64,000 nt of DNA from positions 1,121,225 to 1,185,224 of the forward strand of contig NZ_CP020991.1 in NCBI RefSeq assembly GCF_002874775.1, in the 5' to 3' direction. The position numbers and the translations under genes are program-made. The stretch is from Monoglobus pectinilyticus. GTDB taxonomy: Bacteria; Bacillota; Clostridia; Monoglobales; Monoglobaceae. Positions within the stretch are counted from its first letter, which is position 1. The number at the start of each line of letters is the position of its first letter. This document shows, piece after piece, positions 44,802 to 53,512 of this stretch. The notes under the pieces were generated by a model. The model saw only the letters and a program-made list of their open reading frames with translations. It searched no databases and was not told where the DNA came from.

Positions 44802-47072
44802 ATGAAACTTGATGCTTGTATAAAAAAGATAACTAAATATTTGGCATCAGAAATTGCTCAACCGTTACTTGTAAATGTTCAAAATGGTGATGATTTAGAT
44901 AGAATAGTAACCCATTTCTCCGTGGATGATAATGACATTATTGATGCTTCTGAATTTTGCAATAAAGATGAGCTTCCTCGTATAGAAACCCTGTTAGCCA
45001 ATATTTCAACCGAAAAGAAAAAATGTTTTCTTGTAGGGTTGACTTCATTTTTAAGATTCTACGGAGAAGAAGAAATAAAAAAATATTTAGTAAGCATCAT
45101 CAATATGACTATTTCCGGTCACGTTGTAGTTATGACATATCAATGTGAGAAACAATTGAACTTTTCTGACCCAAGATTATCACGCAGTATTTGTTTGATT
45201 GATGGAGATGAGACGTCATTACCCCAAATAGTCTTTGTGTCGAGGGAACTACCAGTTCCTTCGGACGAATGTATCGTTGATGGAATTGAAAAGGTTGTCA
45301 AAAAAATTGAAAATTCAAATGAAGAAAAGATTTTTGTGATAACAACAAAACATAAGGATACATACCCAAAATCTATTTATACAATAGTAGATATGAGCAA
45401 AGCGTATGAGGTCATCATTGGAAAAGATGTTGTTTTATCTTCACTTGATGAAACATTCGGAACTTCAAGTCAATGGGACTATTTACTTACTAAAATGAAT
45501 TCAGGGAAATCATTTACTGAAATATGTGACAGTGAGTTTGGCAGTCATCAAAGTCTTGAGATAGCAATCCCAAGTTATAGCGGATATTCTGAACAGAAAA
45601 AATGGTTATATTATATTGCATTAAAACTCTTTGGAGCCAAAAACAATAATTGTTTGTCAATGGCAGCAAATAATTCTAAAACATATTCGCAGTTAATAAG
45701 AGAAGTGTTTAGAAGCATATTGGAAAAGAAACATACAGATTATGATTTCAACGAGTTCTATCAACAAAGAAAATCTTTGCTAATGGCTTTCGGAAATCCA
45801 TTAAATGAGGTTGTTGATTTTTGCAAGGTTGTTTTGCAAAAAGAAGAACAAGCTATTTATTACTTAACAGATAATACAAGGCAAGAAAAGGAACTTATAA
45901 TAACCTTGCTTGAAAAGTATTATCAAAACACTTCTAAAAATGAAATAGAGAAAATACTCTCCCTCGTATATCCTGACCTATATGCTTATATTCGTGATTA
46001 TAGATACAATGTGCCTTTATTGGATAATTACTTTTCTATGTATACATATAGCAAAGTAATTAACAAAGTAATTCCGGAATTAGAGGAACTAATGACACAG
46101 CAGGCAAGACTTCGAGAGTATAATTTGATACTTGAACCTCGAACTGCAAAAATGGATAAGATTGATAAAACTGATTCACAGCTATACTTTATGGATGCGA
46201 TGGGTGTCGAATATCTGTCATATATTCTTGCTAAGTGTAAAGAGAAAGAACTGATGGCTAATACAACAATCTGTTGTGCTAATTTACCATCTATCACAAG
46301 TAAGAACAAAGAATTTGTAAGTGATTTCGAAACAAGAGGACTTTTAGTAAATTCAATAAAAGAACTGGATGAAATCAAACATCACGGCACTAACGATTAC
46401 GATTACAGACAGAGAAAACAACCTATTCACATAATACGAGAGCTAGAAATTATTGACGAAACGCTTGATAATATCAAATTAAAGCTAACTCAAGGGAACT
46501 GTGAAAAAGCTATTATGGTATCAGACCACGGTGCTAGTAGATTGGCAGTAATACACGAAACTGAAAATATGTGGGAAATGCAGTCAAAGGGAGAACACTC
46601 TGGAAGATGTTGCCCTAAAACCGATGCAGATGTGAAAAGTGAATTTGCAACAGAAGAAGATGGTTTTTGGGTTATTGCTAATTATGACCGCTTCAAAGGT
46701 GGCAGAAAAGCAAATGTTGAGGTGCACGGAGGTGCTACTTTAGAAGAGGTTGTAGTGCCTATTATTGAAATCACTAAATTTGCTGAGGATATTGAAGTGT
46801 CTATTATCGAAAAAGTTATTACAGTTAGCTTTAGGAAAAAAGCAGCTATAAGACTATTTTCTAAGACAAAACTACAAAACGTTGCGGTTCTTATTGACGG
46901 AAAGTATTATGACGCTAAAGAACAAGATAATAATATGTACCTTGTAGATATGCCACAGTTAAAAAAAGCTAAGAGATATAGTGTTGATGTTTATGCATCA
47001 AATAATTTAATTGCTACCGGCTTATCTTTTGAAATTAAGAAAGAAAGCTCACAAGAAAAAGATTTGCTATAA
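44802..47072 (+). CDS. pglZ: PglZ-domain protein (BREX core)
   Basis: 756 residues. The C-terminal half has the PglZ fold of the alkaline phosphatase superfamily: YFMDAMGVEYLSYILAK near residue 465 carries the metal-binding Asp, AIMVSDHGASRLAVI near 572 the Asp-His pair, and VEVHGGATLEEVVVPII near 645 the final His. The N-terminal half is a variable helical domain. PglZ is the hallmark of all BREX systems; it is needed for host DNA marking and phage block. GGAGG lies before the ATG. Genes on both sides are separated by only 11-12 bp. Confidence 0.87.
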   Translation: MKLDACIKKITKYLASEIAQPLLVNVQNGDDLDRIVTHFSVDDNDIIDASEFCNKDELPRIETLLANISTEKKKCFLVGLTSFLRFYGEEEIKKYLVSIINMTISGHVVVMTYQCEKQLNFSDPRLSRSICLIDGDETSLPQIVFVSRELPVPSDECIVDGIEKVVKKIENSNEEKIFVITTKHKDTYPKSIYTIVDMSKAYEVIIGKDVVLSSLDETFGTSSQWDYLLTKMNSGKSFTEICDSEFGSHQSLEIAIPSYSGYSEQKKWLYYIALKLFGAKNNNCLSMAANNSKTYSQLIREVFRSILEKKHTDYDFNEFYQQRKSLLMAFGNPLNEVVDFCKVVLQKEEQAIYYLTDNTRQEKELIITLLEKYYQNTSKNEIEKILSLVYPDLYAYIRDYRYNVPLLDNYFSMYTYSKVINKVIPELEELMTQQARLREYNLILEPRTAKMDKIDKTDSQLYFMDAMGVEYLSYILAKCKEKELMANTTICCANLPSITSKNKEFVSDFETRGLLVNSIKELDEIKHHGTNDYDYRQRKQPIHIIRELEIIDETLDNIKLKLTQGNCEKAIMVSDHGASRLAVIHETENMWEMQSKGEHSGRCCPKTDADVKSEFATEEDGFWVIANYDRFKGGRKANVEVHGGATLEEVVVPIIEITKFAEDIEVSIIEKVITVSFRKKAAIRLFSKTKLQNVAVLIDGKYYDAKEQDNNMYLVDMPQLKKAKRYSVDVYASNNLIATGLSFEIKKESSQEKDLL

Positions 47073-47084
47073 GGAGGACAAGAA

Positions 47085-48530
47085 ATGCAAGAAAAACTTA
47101 GAGAATGCTTTGATGAAATGGTTGTTTATAAAGACCTTAAAAAAAGCAATTTCTTTTCGGCTTTAAGTTTACCGTCTTTCCTTCGAGATTGGTTGTTAAA
47201 AAAATTTGGTGACGATGAAGGTAATTTTGATATAGACGAACTTACAGATTTTATTCACACTTATCTCCCCCGTAAGGATGAGTGGATAAGTATAAAAAAT
47301 CGAATCATTGTAGAAAACGAACGAGTAAAGATTCTTACAAAGATTACGGTCGATATTAACATTAAAAATCAAGAAATCACATTTGCTTTACCGGACTTTG
47401 GCTTAACAAATAAAGAAACGATCATTGAACCATATGTTTGGGAAGAGTGCAAAGATGAATTGGTTAAAGGAAAAGAGACTTGGGGTGTTGTCGAATTAGG
47501 CTACAGGTTGCCGGATGAAGAACTAAAGATGCCGGGTAAAATCAAGTTGACTAATTTCACTAATTTTTGTCCGTATACAATAGATCTTGATTATTACAAA
47601 GATGTAAGAAGCGAATTTACTGTCAGTGAATGGATTGATGTTTTATTGGGGGCAATTGACTATAATGCTGATGGCTATGAAGATGAACATCAAAAGTTAG
47701 CTATGCTAACTCGATTGTTGCCATTTATTGAAAAAAGACTCAACTTGATAGAACTTGCACCAAAGGGTACTGGTAAATCATACTTGTTTGGGCGAGTAAG
47801 TAAATTTGGATGGCTTTCTTCTGGTGGAGTAATGTCCAGAGCAAAAATGTTTTATGACATTAGCAAAAGGACACAAGGACTTGTGTGCAATAACGACTAT
47901 GTAGCATTAGATGAAGTTCAGACCATTTCCTTTACTGATATAGATGAAATGAGAGCAGCACTAAAAGGCTATATGGAGTCTGGCGTTTTTACGGTAGGAA
48001 ATTATGAAGGTGTGGCAGATTCAGGAATTATTCTGTTAGGAAATATTAGTCAGGATAATATGGACGAATATAAAAGTATGTTTTCCGAATTACCTACTGC
48101 TTTTCACGAAAGTGCATTATTAGACAGATTCCACGGTTTTATTAAAGGATGGGATATTCCAAGAATGCACGATGATTTAAAAATTTCCAGTTGGGCATTA
48201 AACTCAGAGTATTTTTGTACGATTATGCATATGCTTCGTGATGATGCCAGTTATCGTGCTATTGTTGATAAATTGGTAGAAGTTCCGGAACATTCTGACA
48301 CAAGAGATACTGAAGCTGTAAAAAGAATATGTACTGCGTATCTAAAACTCTTGTTCCCTAATGTTCGTTCTGTTGATGATGTAAATGTTCGTGAATTTAA
48401 TCGCTATTGTTTAAGACCTGCTACAAAAATGAGAGGAATTATAAAGATTCAGCTCGGTATTCTTGATTCTGAATTTAAGGGTAAAAATGTACCAAGTTTT
48501 TCGGTGAGGGATATTAGTAATGAAAATTGA
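47085..48530 (+). CDS. brxL: BrxL-type AAA+ protein (short form without Lon protease domain)
   Basis: 481 residues. The AAA+ core has Walker A LAPKGTGKSYLFGR near residue 224, then WLSSGGVMSRAKMFYDI, and Walker B YVALDEVQTISF near 272, the pattern of the BrxL/TIGR02688 family. The C-terminus ends soon after the AAA+ lid, so the Lon-like S16 protease part of longer BrxL proteins is missing. BrxL assembles into rings on DNA and is needed for BREX defence in studied systems. AAGGAGG lies before the ATG. It overlaps the next gene by 11 bp. Confidence 0.83.
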   Translation: MQEKLRECFDEMVVYKDLKKSNFFSALSLPSFLRDWLLKKFGDDEGNFDIDELTDFIHTYLPRKDEWISIKNRIIVENERVKILTKITVDINIKNQEITFALPDFGLTNKETIIEPYVWEECKDELVKGKETWGVVELGYRLPDEELKMPGKIKLTNFTNFCPYTIDLDYYKDVRSEFTVSEWIDVLLGAIDYNADGYEDEHQKLAMLTRLLPFIEKRLNLIELAPKGTGKSYLFGRVSKFGWLSSGGVMSRAKMFYDISKRTQGLVCNNDYVALDEVQTISFTDIDEMRAALKGYMESGVFTVGNYEGVADSGIILLGNISQDNMDEYKSMFSELPTAFHESALLDRFHGFIKGWDIPRMHDDLKISSWALNSEYFCTIMHMLRDDASYRAIVDKLVEVPEHSDTRDTEAVKRICTAYLKLLFPNVRSVDDVNVREFNRYCLRPATKMRGIIKIQLGILDSEFKGKNVPSFSVRDISNEN

Positions 48531-48717
48531 TTGTGTTATTTGCGGAAAAAATGATTTAGAAAAAGATACGATTGGTATAAATAAAAAGCTTTTGGGAATT
48601 GATATTACCAATTTTTATTGTATGGATTGTCTTGCAGAGTATTTAGGTTGTACAGTTGAGGAATTGTTGGATAAAATCGAAGAATTTAAAGAGGAAGGTT
48701 GTACTCTGTTTTTGTAA
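48520..48717 (+). CDS. Small CxxC...CxxC zinc-ribbon protein of the island
   Basis: 65 residues. Two Cys pairs, CVICGKND at residue 5 and FYCMDCLAEYLGC near residue 33, form a zinc-ribbon or small Fe-S site, and the rest is an acidic helix. The gene overlaps brxL by 11 bp, so it is translationally coupled to it. It is next to the cysteine desulfurase, so a sulfur-relay or adaptor role is possible, but there is no direct evidence. A third Cys lies near the end (EEGCTLFL). Confidence 0.65.
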   Translation: MKIDCVICGKNDLEKDTIGINKKLLGIDITNFYCMDCLAEYLGCTVEELLDKIEEFKEEGCTLFL

Positions 48718-48764
48718 ATCAAAACGAAAACAAAGTGCTTTCAAAAGTATTAAAGGATGTGTTT

Positions 48765-49892
48765 ATGAAAAAATTGGTTTACGCTGATAATGCAGCAACA
48801 ACAAAACTTGATGATGAAGCTTTCGAAGCTATGAAACCATATTTGCTAAACGATTATGGCAATGCTTCACAACCCTATTCATTTTCAAGAGCAAGTAAAA
48901 AAGCTTTAAAAAATGCAAGGCAAATAATTGCAGAATGTATTAACGCCCAACCAGAAGAAATCTACTTTACTTCTGGTGGTACAGAAAGCGATAATTGGGC
49001 AATAAAAGGAACATTTTTCTTAAATAATAAAGGTAGAATTATTACATCTGAAATAGAACATCACGCTATTTTAAACAGCACTAAAGCTATTGAGAGTATG
49101 GGATGTGAAGTGGTCTATCTCAAACCAACAAAAGAAGGTTTAATAACAATAGATGAATTGTCTAAAGCAGTTACAAAACAAACAAGTTTAGTATCTGTAA
49201 TGTTTGCAAATAATGAAATTGGTACTATACAACCAATTAAAGAATTAGCGAAAATTGCACATAAGTCGGGGGCGTTGTTTCACACTGATGCTGTACAAGC
49301 TGTTGGACATATAAAGCTCGATGTGAAAGACTTAGATGTTGATATGTTATCTGCATCTGCCCATAAATTTAACGGTCCTAAAGGAATAGGATTTCTATAC
49401 ATAAAGAACGGAACTCCGCTTATCCCCTATATTGACGGCGGAGCTCAAGAATCATCATTAAGAGCAGGTACAGAAAATATTGCCTCTATTGTTGGTATGG
49501 CTTATGCATTAAAGAAGAACTGTGAACAAATAGAAAAAAACACGAGTAAGGTAAGGGAACTGGAAAAAGATTTATTAGATTTACTTGGAGTTTCAAATAA
49601 TAAGGAAATCATAAAAAATGGTGGCAATAATACACTACCGGGGACTATTAGTCTTTCATTTAAAAATCAGAATGGTGAAGCTATGCTCCATCGTTTAGAC
49701 TTAAAGGGAATATGTGTTTCTACTGGTTCAGCTTGTGATGGTAAAGATACTAATATTTCTCACGTATTAAAAGCAATAAAATTAGACGAGAAATATGCGA
49801 ACGGCACCATTAGAATTTCTTTGAGTAAAAATAACACAAAAGATGAAATTATGATAATTTATGAAGAAATTAAAAGAATTCTGCAAAAATAG
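48765..49892 (+). CDS. Cysteine desulfurase (IscS/NifS/DndA-type)
   Basis: 375 residues. This PLP enzyme takes sulfur from cysteine onto an active-site Cys. YADNAATTKL opens the fold, FTSGGTESDNWAI near residue 73 and HTDAVQAVGH bind PLP, SAHKFNGPKGIGFLY near 200 has the Schiff-base Lys, and STGSACDGKD near 322 the catalytic Cys. Start ATG 48765 is chosen because AAGGATG lies just upstream. In dnd and ssp clusters a desulfurase of this family feeds sulfur to a DndC-like partner for DNA phosphorothioation. Here brxP would be that partner (inference). No iscU or tRNA-thiolation gene is nearby. Confidence 0.85.
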   Translation: MKKLVYADNAATTKLDDEAFEAMKPYLLNDYGNASQPYSFSRASKKALKNARQIIAECINAQPEEIYFTSGGTESDNWAIKGTFFLNNKGRIITSEIEHHAILNSTKAIESMGCEVVYLKPTKEGLITIDELSKAVTKQTSLVSVMFANNEIGTIQPIKELAKIAHKSGALFHTDAVQAVGHIKLDVKDLDVDMLSASAHKFNGPKGIGFLYIKNGTPLIPYIDGGAQESSLRAGTENIASIVGMAYALKKNCEQIEKNTSKVRELEKDLLDLLGVSNNKEIIKNGGNNTLPGTISLSFKNQNGEAMLHRLDLKGICVSTGSACDGKDTNISHVLKAIKLDEKYANGTIRISLSKNNTKDEIMIIYEEIKRILQK

Positions 49893-49914
49893 AAAATGAT
49901 ATTGAGGTACAAAT

Positions 49915-50895
49915 ATGGCAGAATATAATAAACCAAGAATTTTATATCTCAAAAGAATATTAGAAGAAAAAACTGACGAGGAACATCCGCTAACTACAAG
50001 TCAGCTTATAGAAATATTAAATACAGAGTTTGGTATCTATGCCCATCGAACCACTATATCAAAAGATATTGCTGCCCTCGTAGACTTTGGGATGGACATC
50101 GTGACCATTCATTCGACTCAAAGCAAATATTTTGTTGCAAGCCGTAAGTTTGAGTTGCCGGAGTTGAAGCTGTTGATTGATGCAGTTGAATCTTCAAAGT
50201 TTATTACAGAAAAGAAAAGCAGAGCGTTAATTGACAAAATTCATTCTTTGACAAGCGAAGGTCAAGTATCTAAACTCAAAAGAAACAACTATGTAGCCGA
50301 ACGGATTAAACCGGATAATGAGCAGATTTATTACATAGTGGATACCATAAATGACGCAATCAATGAAGGAAAAAAGATTTCATTTCAATATTATGACTAT
50401 ACCGGGCTGAAGAAAAAGGTACTGAAAAATAAAGGCGAAATCTATACCCTCAGTCCATATCACCTTGTTTGGAGCGGAGATTACTATTATGTAATGGGCT
50501 ACTCCGATAAGAAGAATAAGGTTGTCACCTTCCGAGTAGACCGTATTGCTGCAAATCCGAAAATTATAGAAGCGGATATTGTACCTCAGCCGGATAACTT
50601 TGAGCTTGCTGATGTTATCAAAAAAGTGTTTAATATGTATGATGGTCAGGAAGTAACCGTTGACCTGCGCTGTGATAACAGTCTGATGAAAAAGATGATT
50701 GATCGTTTCGGGGAAGATGTTAAAATTCTTGCTTATGATATGACTTCATTCAGGCTTCTTACAGATATTTCTGTCAGCCCTAACTTTTTCGGATGGGTGT
50801 TTGGTTTCGGTGGCAAGGTTCAGATACTTGCACCTAAAGAAGTCAAAGAGCAGTATAGACAAATGATTATTCACACAGCAGAAGAATTTGAGTGA
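49915..50895 (+). CDS. HTH-WYL transcriptional regulator of the island
   Basis: 326 residues. The N-terminal winged HTH is at residues 8-60 (ILYLKRILEEKTDEEHPLTT, then AHRTTISKDIAALVDFGMDI). The WYL domain is at ~130-230 with FQYYDYTG, LSPYHLVWSGDYYYVMGYSD and VTFRVDRI, and a WCX-type C-terminal domain follows. WYL regulators (BrxR/CapW type) control BREX and other defence operons, probably by sensing nucleotide ligands. Here it is the last gene of the island rather than the first. GAGG lies before the ATG. The upstream gap to the desulfurase gene is 22 bp. Confidence 0.83.
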   Translation: MAEYNKPRILYLKRILEEKTDEEHPLTTSQLIEILNTEFGIYAHRTTISKDIAALVDFGMDIVTIHSTQSKYFVASRKFELPELKLLIDAVESSKFITEKKSRALIDKIHSLTSEGQVSKLKRNNYVAERIKPDNEQIYYIVDTINDAINEGKKISFQYYDYTGLKKKVLKNKGEIYTLSPYHLVWSGDYYYVMGYSDKKNKVVTFRVDRIAANPKIIEADIVPQPDNFELADVIKKVFNMYDGQEVTVDLRCDNSLMKKMIDRFGEDVKILAYDMTSFRLLTDISVSPNFFGWVFGFGGKVQILAPKEVKEQYRQMIIHTAEEFE

Positions 50896-51126
50896 GAGAA
50901 AATCACAGCGTATTAAAGTTTCACTAGCTGGAGTAGGGGTGCGGACATAATCTTGGAGTTGTTTTTTTAGCAAATCGGCTATGTCAGTATCTCTAGATCC
51001 TTGCGTTATTGTTATAACGGATAAATTCCAGCAAAAATATCAGTTTGTTTAATAGCCAAGCCAAGCACCGAATATTATACGATTTGATTTTGCTCTTGCC
51101 TCGTAATATCATAAGCTGTTTTGCGC
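50896..51126. other. Junction between the defence island and the mobilization genes
   Basis: No gene seen. This is where rightward BREX genes and leftward mobilization genes converge. I find no clear terminator; GC content is higher than in the flanks. Confidence 0.35.
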
Positions 51127-51279
51127 TTATGTAAGCACATCAGATATAAAAATTTCAGCAACAAGCACACAATCTTCCGAAAGGTGCAGAACTTCCGACT
51201 CTATCGGTACGTCTGTAGCATTTGTAGTTGACGTAGTGATTAAAGTAATTCCAAGTATTACAATTATAGATTTAAACAC
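51127..51279 (-). CDS. Possible small exported protein downstream of the relaxase
   Basis: A 50-residue open frame from GTG 51279, 8 bp after the relaxase stop. It has Lys followed by a hydrophobic stretch (SIIVILGITLITT) like a signal peptide, then an acidic short mature part (VPIESEVLHLSEDCVLVAEI). The ribosome site would be the AGGT at the end of the relaxase gene. It could be a tiny secreted or membrane protein of the element. No family recognised; coding status uncertain. Confidence 0.4.
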   Translation of the reverse strand: MFKSIIVILGITLITTSTTNATDVPIESEVLHLSEDCVLVAEIFISDVLT

Positions 51280-51287
51280 TTTCGTAA

Positions 51288-52622
51288 TTACCTATTTTTT
51301 GTCATATAGGCTATGCCTTTTCTTTTATTTTCGTTTTCTCGCTTTGAATCTTCTTCAAGCTCTAAAGCTCTTTTGTATCTTTCACTTATACGCTTTGAAT
51401 CAACCTCAATATTTTTACACATACGCACATCCTTGCGAAGTTTCTCTAGTCTTTTGTTGATTTTGGATCTCTCATTGTCCTTTTCGGGATTGCCATATAT
51501 TGTTTTTCGTTTGCTTATCAATTCTTCAATTTCAGCTTGTGCAGATATTTTTCGGTTTTGCAGCTGTTCCGTTGTTTCCAAATCATTATCATACAGAAAA
51601 CGAAACTGCTTTTGATAACGCTCAAATTTGATGAGTTCATCACGCATATAAAACGATACTCTCTGCGGTGTTTCTCTTTTGCGTATTCGTCCAAACAGAT
51701 ACAGATAATGATAATACAAGGCCTTAAATCCTTTAAGCTTTACAGGTTCATATTTCTTAAGCCAAAAATTATAATCCAGTGTAGGTGCATAAAATTCTTT
51801 TATACCATTACGAGCATTGGATATACGCTGTTTTATTGCTTCTGCTGTGTATCTCTCGCCAAGGTTATCAATTCGTAAATATCTTTCTGCAAATGTGGGC
51901 TTAACAGCAATATACTTTCTGCAATCTTTAATTTCATAACCTCGCTTTTTGAGCGTTTTCCAAAATATATCCATTGTATACGACATCTTGATTATTTCAT
52001 CAATTTCATCTCTTACCTGACCTCGTATTGTGGGATATCCATTATTTTCGGCATACCACTCTGCATAATGTTTGGCTTTACCTTTTGGATTTCGTATTAC
52101 TGACAGATTATGTTCCTCGCAAAGTCTGTCCGACACCTTTCGCATACGATTATAATTAGCAGTATTATCGTAATACTTCTTGCCATCAACAAACGAAACA
52201 GAATTAATTACAAAGTGATTATGTATATGCTCTTTGTTAAGGTGAGTTGCAACTACCACCTCAAATCTATCTCCCCAAATTTCCTTTGCAAGCTTTACAC
52301 CAACACTATGAGCAATTTCAGGAGTTACCTCGCCAGGTTTAAAGCTCTGTATGGCATGGAATGCAATTATACCATTCGTTTTACCAAATCTTAATTTCGT
52401 TTGTTGCATTTTATGTGTTGCAGTATCGGGTGTAACATTGACACCCGATACAAACAATCTTTTTTCCGTTTTATAATCATCCGAAGCATATTCCATAATA
52501 TCATGCAAAGCTTGTATCTGTTTTTCTGAAAATTTATTATTGTCTGTTTTCTCAGGATTTGCTGCATAATTGATAAGGGAGTCAAGTCTGCCTTTTATAT
52601 CCCATATTTTTGTTGTAGCTAT
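51288..52622 (-). CDS. Relaxase/mobilization nuclease (MobA/VirD2 type)
   Basis: About 444 residues. It nicks the transfer origin and leads the strand during mobilization. The relaxase domain shows the two conserved motifs VVVATHLNKEHIHNHFVIN near residue 125 (the His triad) and the N-terminal INYAANPEKT. The rest is a charged coiled C-terminus. The conserved start (ATTKIWDIKGRLDSL) extends upstream of TTG 52508 to 52622, where the codon aligning with ATG is ATA, overlapping the mobC stop; AGAAGG is at the right distance. It is either a rare ATA start or a start-codon mutation. No coupling protein is encoded. Confidence 0.85.
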   Translation of the reverse strand: MATTKIWDIKGRLDSLINYAANPEKTDNNKFSEKQIQALHDIMEYASDDYKTEKRLFVSGVNVTPDTATHKMQQTKLRFGKTNGIIAFHAIQSFKPGEVTPEIAHSVGVKLAKEIWGDRFEVVVATHLNKEHIHNHFVINSVSFVDGKKYYDNTANYNRMRKVSDRLCEEHNLSVIRNPKGKAKHYAEWYAENNGYPTIRGQVRDEIDEIIKMSYTMDIFWKTLKKRGYEIKDCRKYIAVKPTFAERYLRIDNLGERYTAEAIKQRISNARNGIKEFYAPTLDYNFWLKKYEPVKLKGFKALYYHYLYLFGRIRKRETPQRVSFYMRDELIKFERYQKQFRFLYDNDLETTEQLQNRKISAQAEIEELISKRKTIYGNPEKDNERSKINKRLEKLRKDVRMCKNIEVDSKRISERYKRALELEEDSKRENENKRKGIAYMTKNR

Positions 52623-52969
52623 TTCAAAGCACCTTCTTTTAATTTGATTTTATCCGGCACGGTATAAAATTTGTTTATTATTAAAATTGCTTCGTCAAAT
52701 TTTTTTACTTGTTTTTCAAGCTTATCTACATCAAGCTTGCCCGTAGATTTTGCTATACCTAAAATTCCATACAGCTCATTTCCGATTTCCGTTAAAAGTG
52801 TTATGAATTTATTGTATTCATTTGGCGGTCGCTCTTTTGGTAAATATCGGTTGGCTGTTTTTCTTACAAATTCAGATTTAGTTATACCGCATTTTTTGAT
52901 TGCTTTTTCAAGATTTTCAAATTCTTTTTCACTTAATCTTACAGAAAAAGTCTTTGTTCTATTCCTCAT
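52619..52969 (-). CDS. mobC: MobC-type relaxosome accessory protein
   Basis: 116 residues. The N-terminus (TKTFSVRLSEKEFENLEKAI) is a ribbon-helix-helix DNA-binding domain, followed by ITKSEFVRKTANRY and a helical tail. MobC opens the oriT for the relaxase. It sits directly upstream of and overlaps the relaxase start. The candidate oriT lies just before it. AGGCGGG precedes the ATG. Confidence 0.83.
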   Translation of the reverse strand: MRNRTKTFSVRLSEKEFENLEKAIKKCGITKSEFVRKTANRYLPKERPPNEYNKFITLLTEIGNELYGILGIAKSTGKLDVDKLEKQVKKFDEAILIINKFYTVPDKIKLKEGALK

Positions 52970-52984
52970 AATTTCACCCGCCTT

Positions 52985-53040
52985 TCTACGTTTGGGGTGT
53001 TAGGGGCATCCCTTAAAAATCGAATTTGTAATGCCAAATT
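52985..53040 (-). other. Candidate origin of transfer (oriT)
   Basis: Upstream of mobC, read on the minus strand, GGCATTACAAATTCG is followed by TTTTTAAGGGATGCC, an imperfect inverted repeat (GGCAT/ATGCC), then CCTAACACCCC. Position directly before mobC-relaxase is the usual oriT place for such elements. Nick site not identified. Confidence 0.45.
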
Positions 53041-53057
53041 CAGTGCTTGTTATAACA

Positions 53058-53414
53058 TTAAATATAAATTATCTCGCTAAAGATAATTTCCTCTGCATAT
53101 GCCTTTGCGTTATTAAAATGTCCAATCCATTCCATTTGATGTGTAGCCTTGTCGGGAGCAGTCAGCTCTGCCGACTTAATAAATTGGTCTAAAATTTGCT
53201 GTGCCTGCTCATCAACCTCATGCAAATGGTCAAACAGTTTTCCGGTTATAAGAAGCATGCTGTATTGACAAGGTTTGTTTGATTTCAAATATTGCTTTCT
53301 TAATCTTCCGTACTTTCCAATCTCGTACTTACACTCAGGAACTTTCAAATTGGGGATATAATAATCTCCTTTTTTTACATACTCAATTCCGTTTTCTATA
53401 AATCTTTCTTTCAT
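53058..53414 (-). CDS. TnpV-like transposon-encoded protein
   Basis: 118 residues. The pattern GDYYIPNLKVPECKYEIGKY followed by RLRKQYLKSNKPCQYSML and a C-terminal HQMEWIGHFNNAKAYAEEI matches the TnpV family of clostridial mobilizable transposons. The family's role is unknown; it is a reliable marker of integrative elements. AAGGAGG lies before the ATG. It is preceded by a perfect CACAGAGCCG hairpin. Confidence 0.75.
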   Translation of the reverse strand: MKERFIENGIEYVKKGDYYIPNLKVPECKYEIGKYGRLRKQYLKSNKPCQYSMLLITGKLFDHLHEVDEQAQQILDQFIKSAELTAPDKATHQMEWIGHFNNAKAYAEEIIFSEIIYI

Positions 53415-53461
53415 TGATAGATTCCTCCTTAAAATTATTATTTATTTTCTCTAACCATCTC

Positions 53462-53485
53462 CACAGAGCCGTGTACGGCTCTGTG
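53462..53485. repeat. Perfect 10-bp hairpin upstream of tnpV
   Basis: CACAGAGCCG (53462-53471) pairs with CGGCTCTGTG (53476-53485) with a 4-base loop. Not followed by a T run on the minus strand, so its role is unclear. Confidence 0.55.
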
Positions 53486-53512
53486 AAAATGATTAGTATA
53501 ATTCTCCTTTAC

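Noticed and set aside
35408-50895. Classical Dnd or Ssp phosphorothioation cluster
   Set aside because: BrxP and a desulfurase are present, but no DndB, DndD, DndE or SspB/D/E proteins are seen, while PglZ, BrxC and BrxL are. BREX type 4 fits better.
51236-52394. Plus-strand open frames across the relaxase gene
   Set aside because: They are shadows of the relaxase coding strand and have no ribosome sites or family features.
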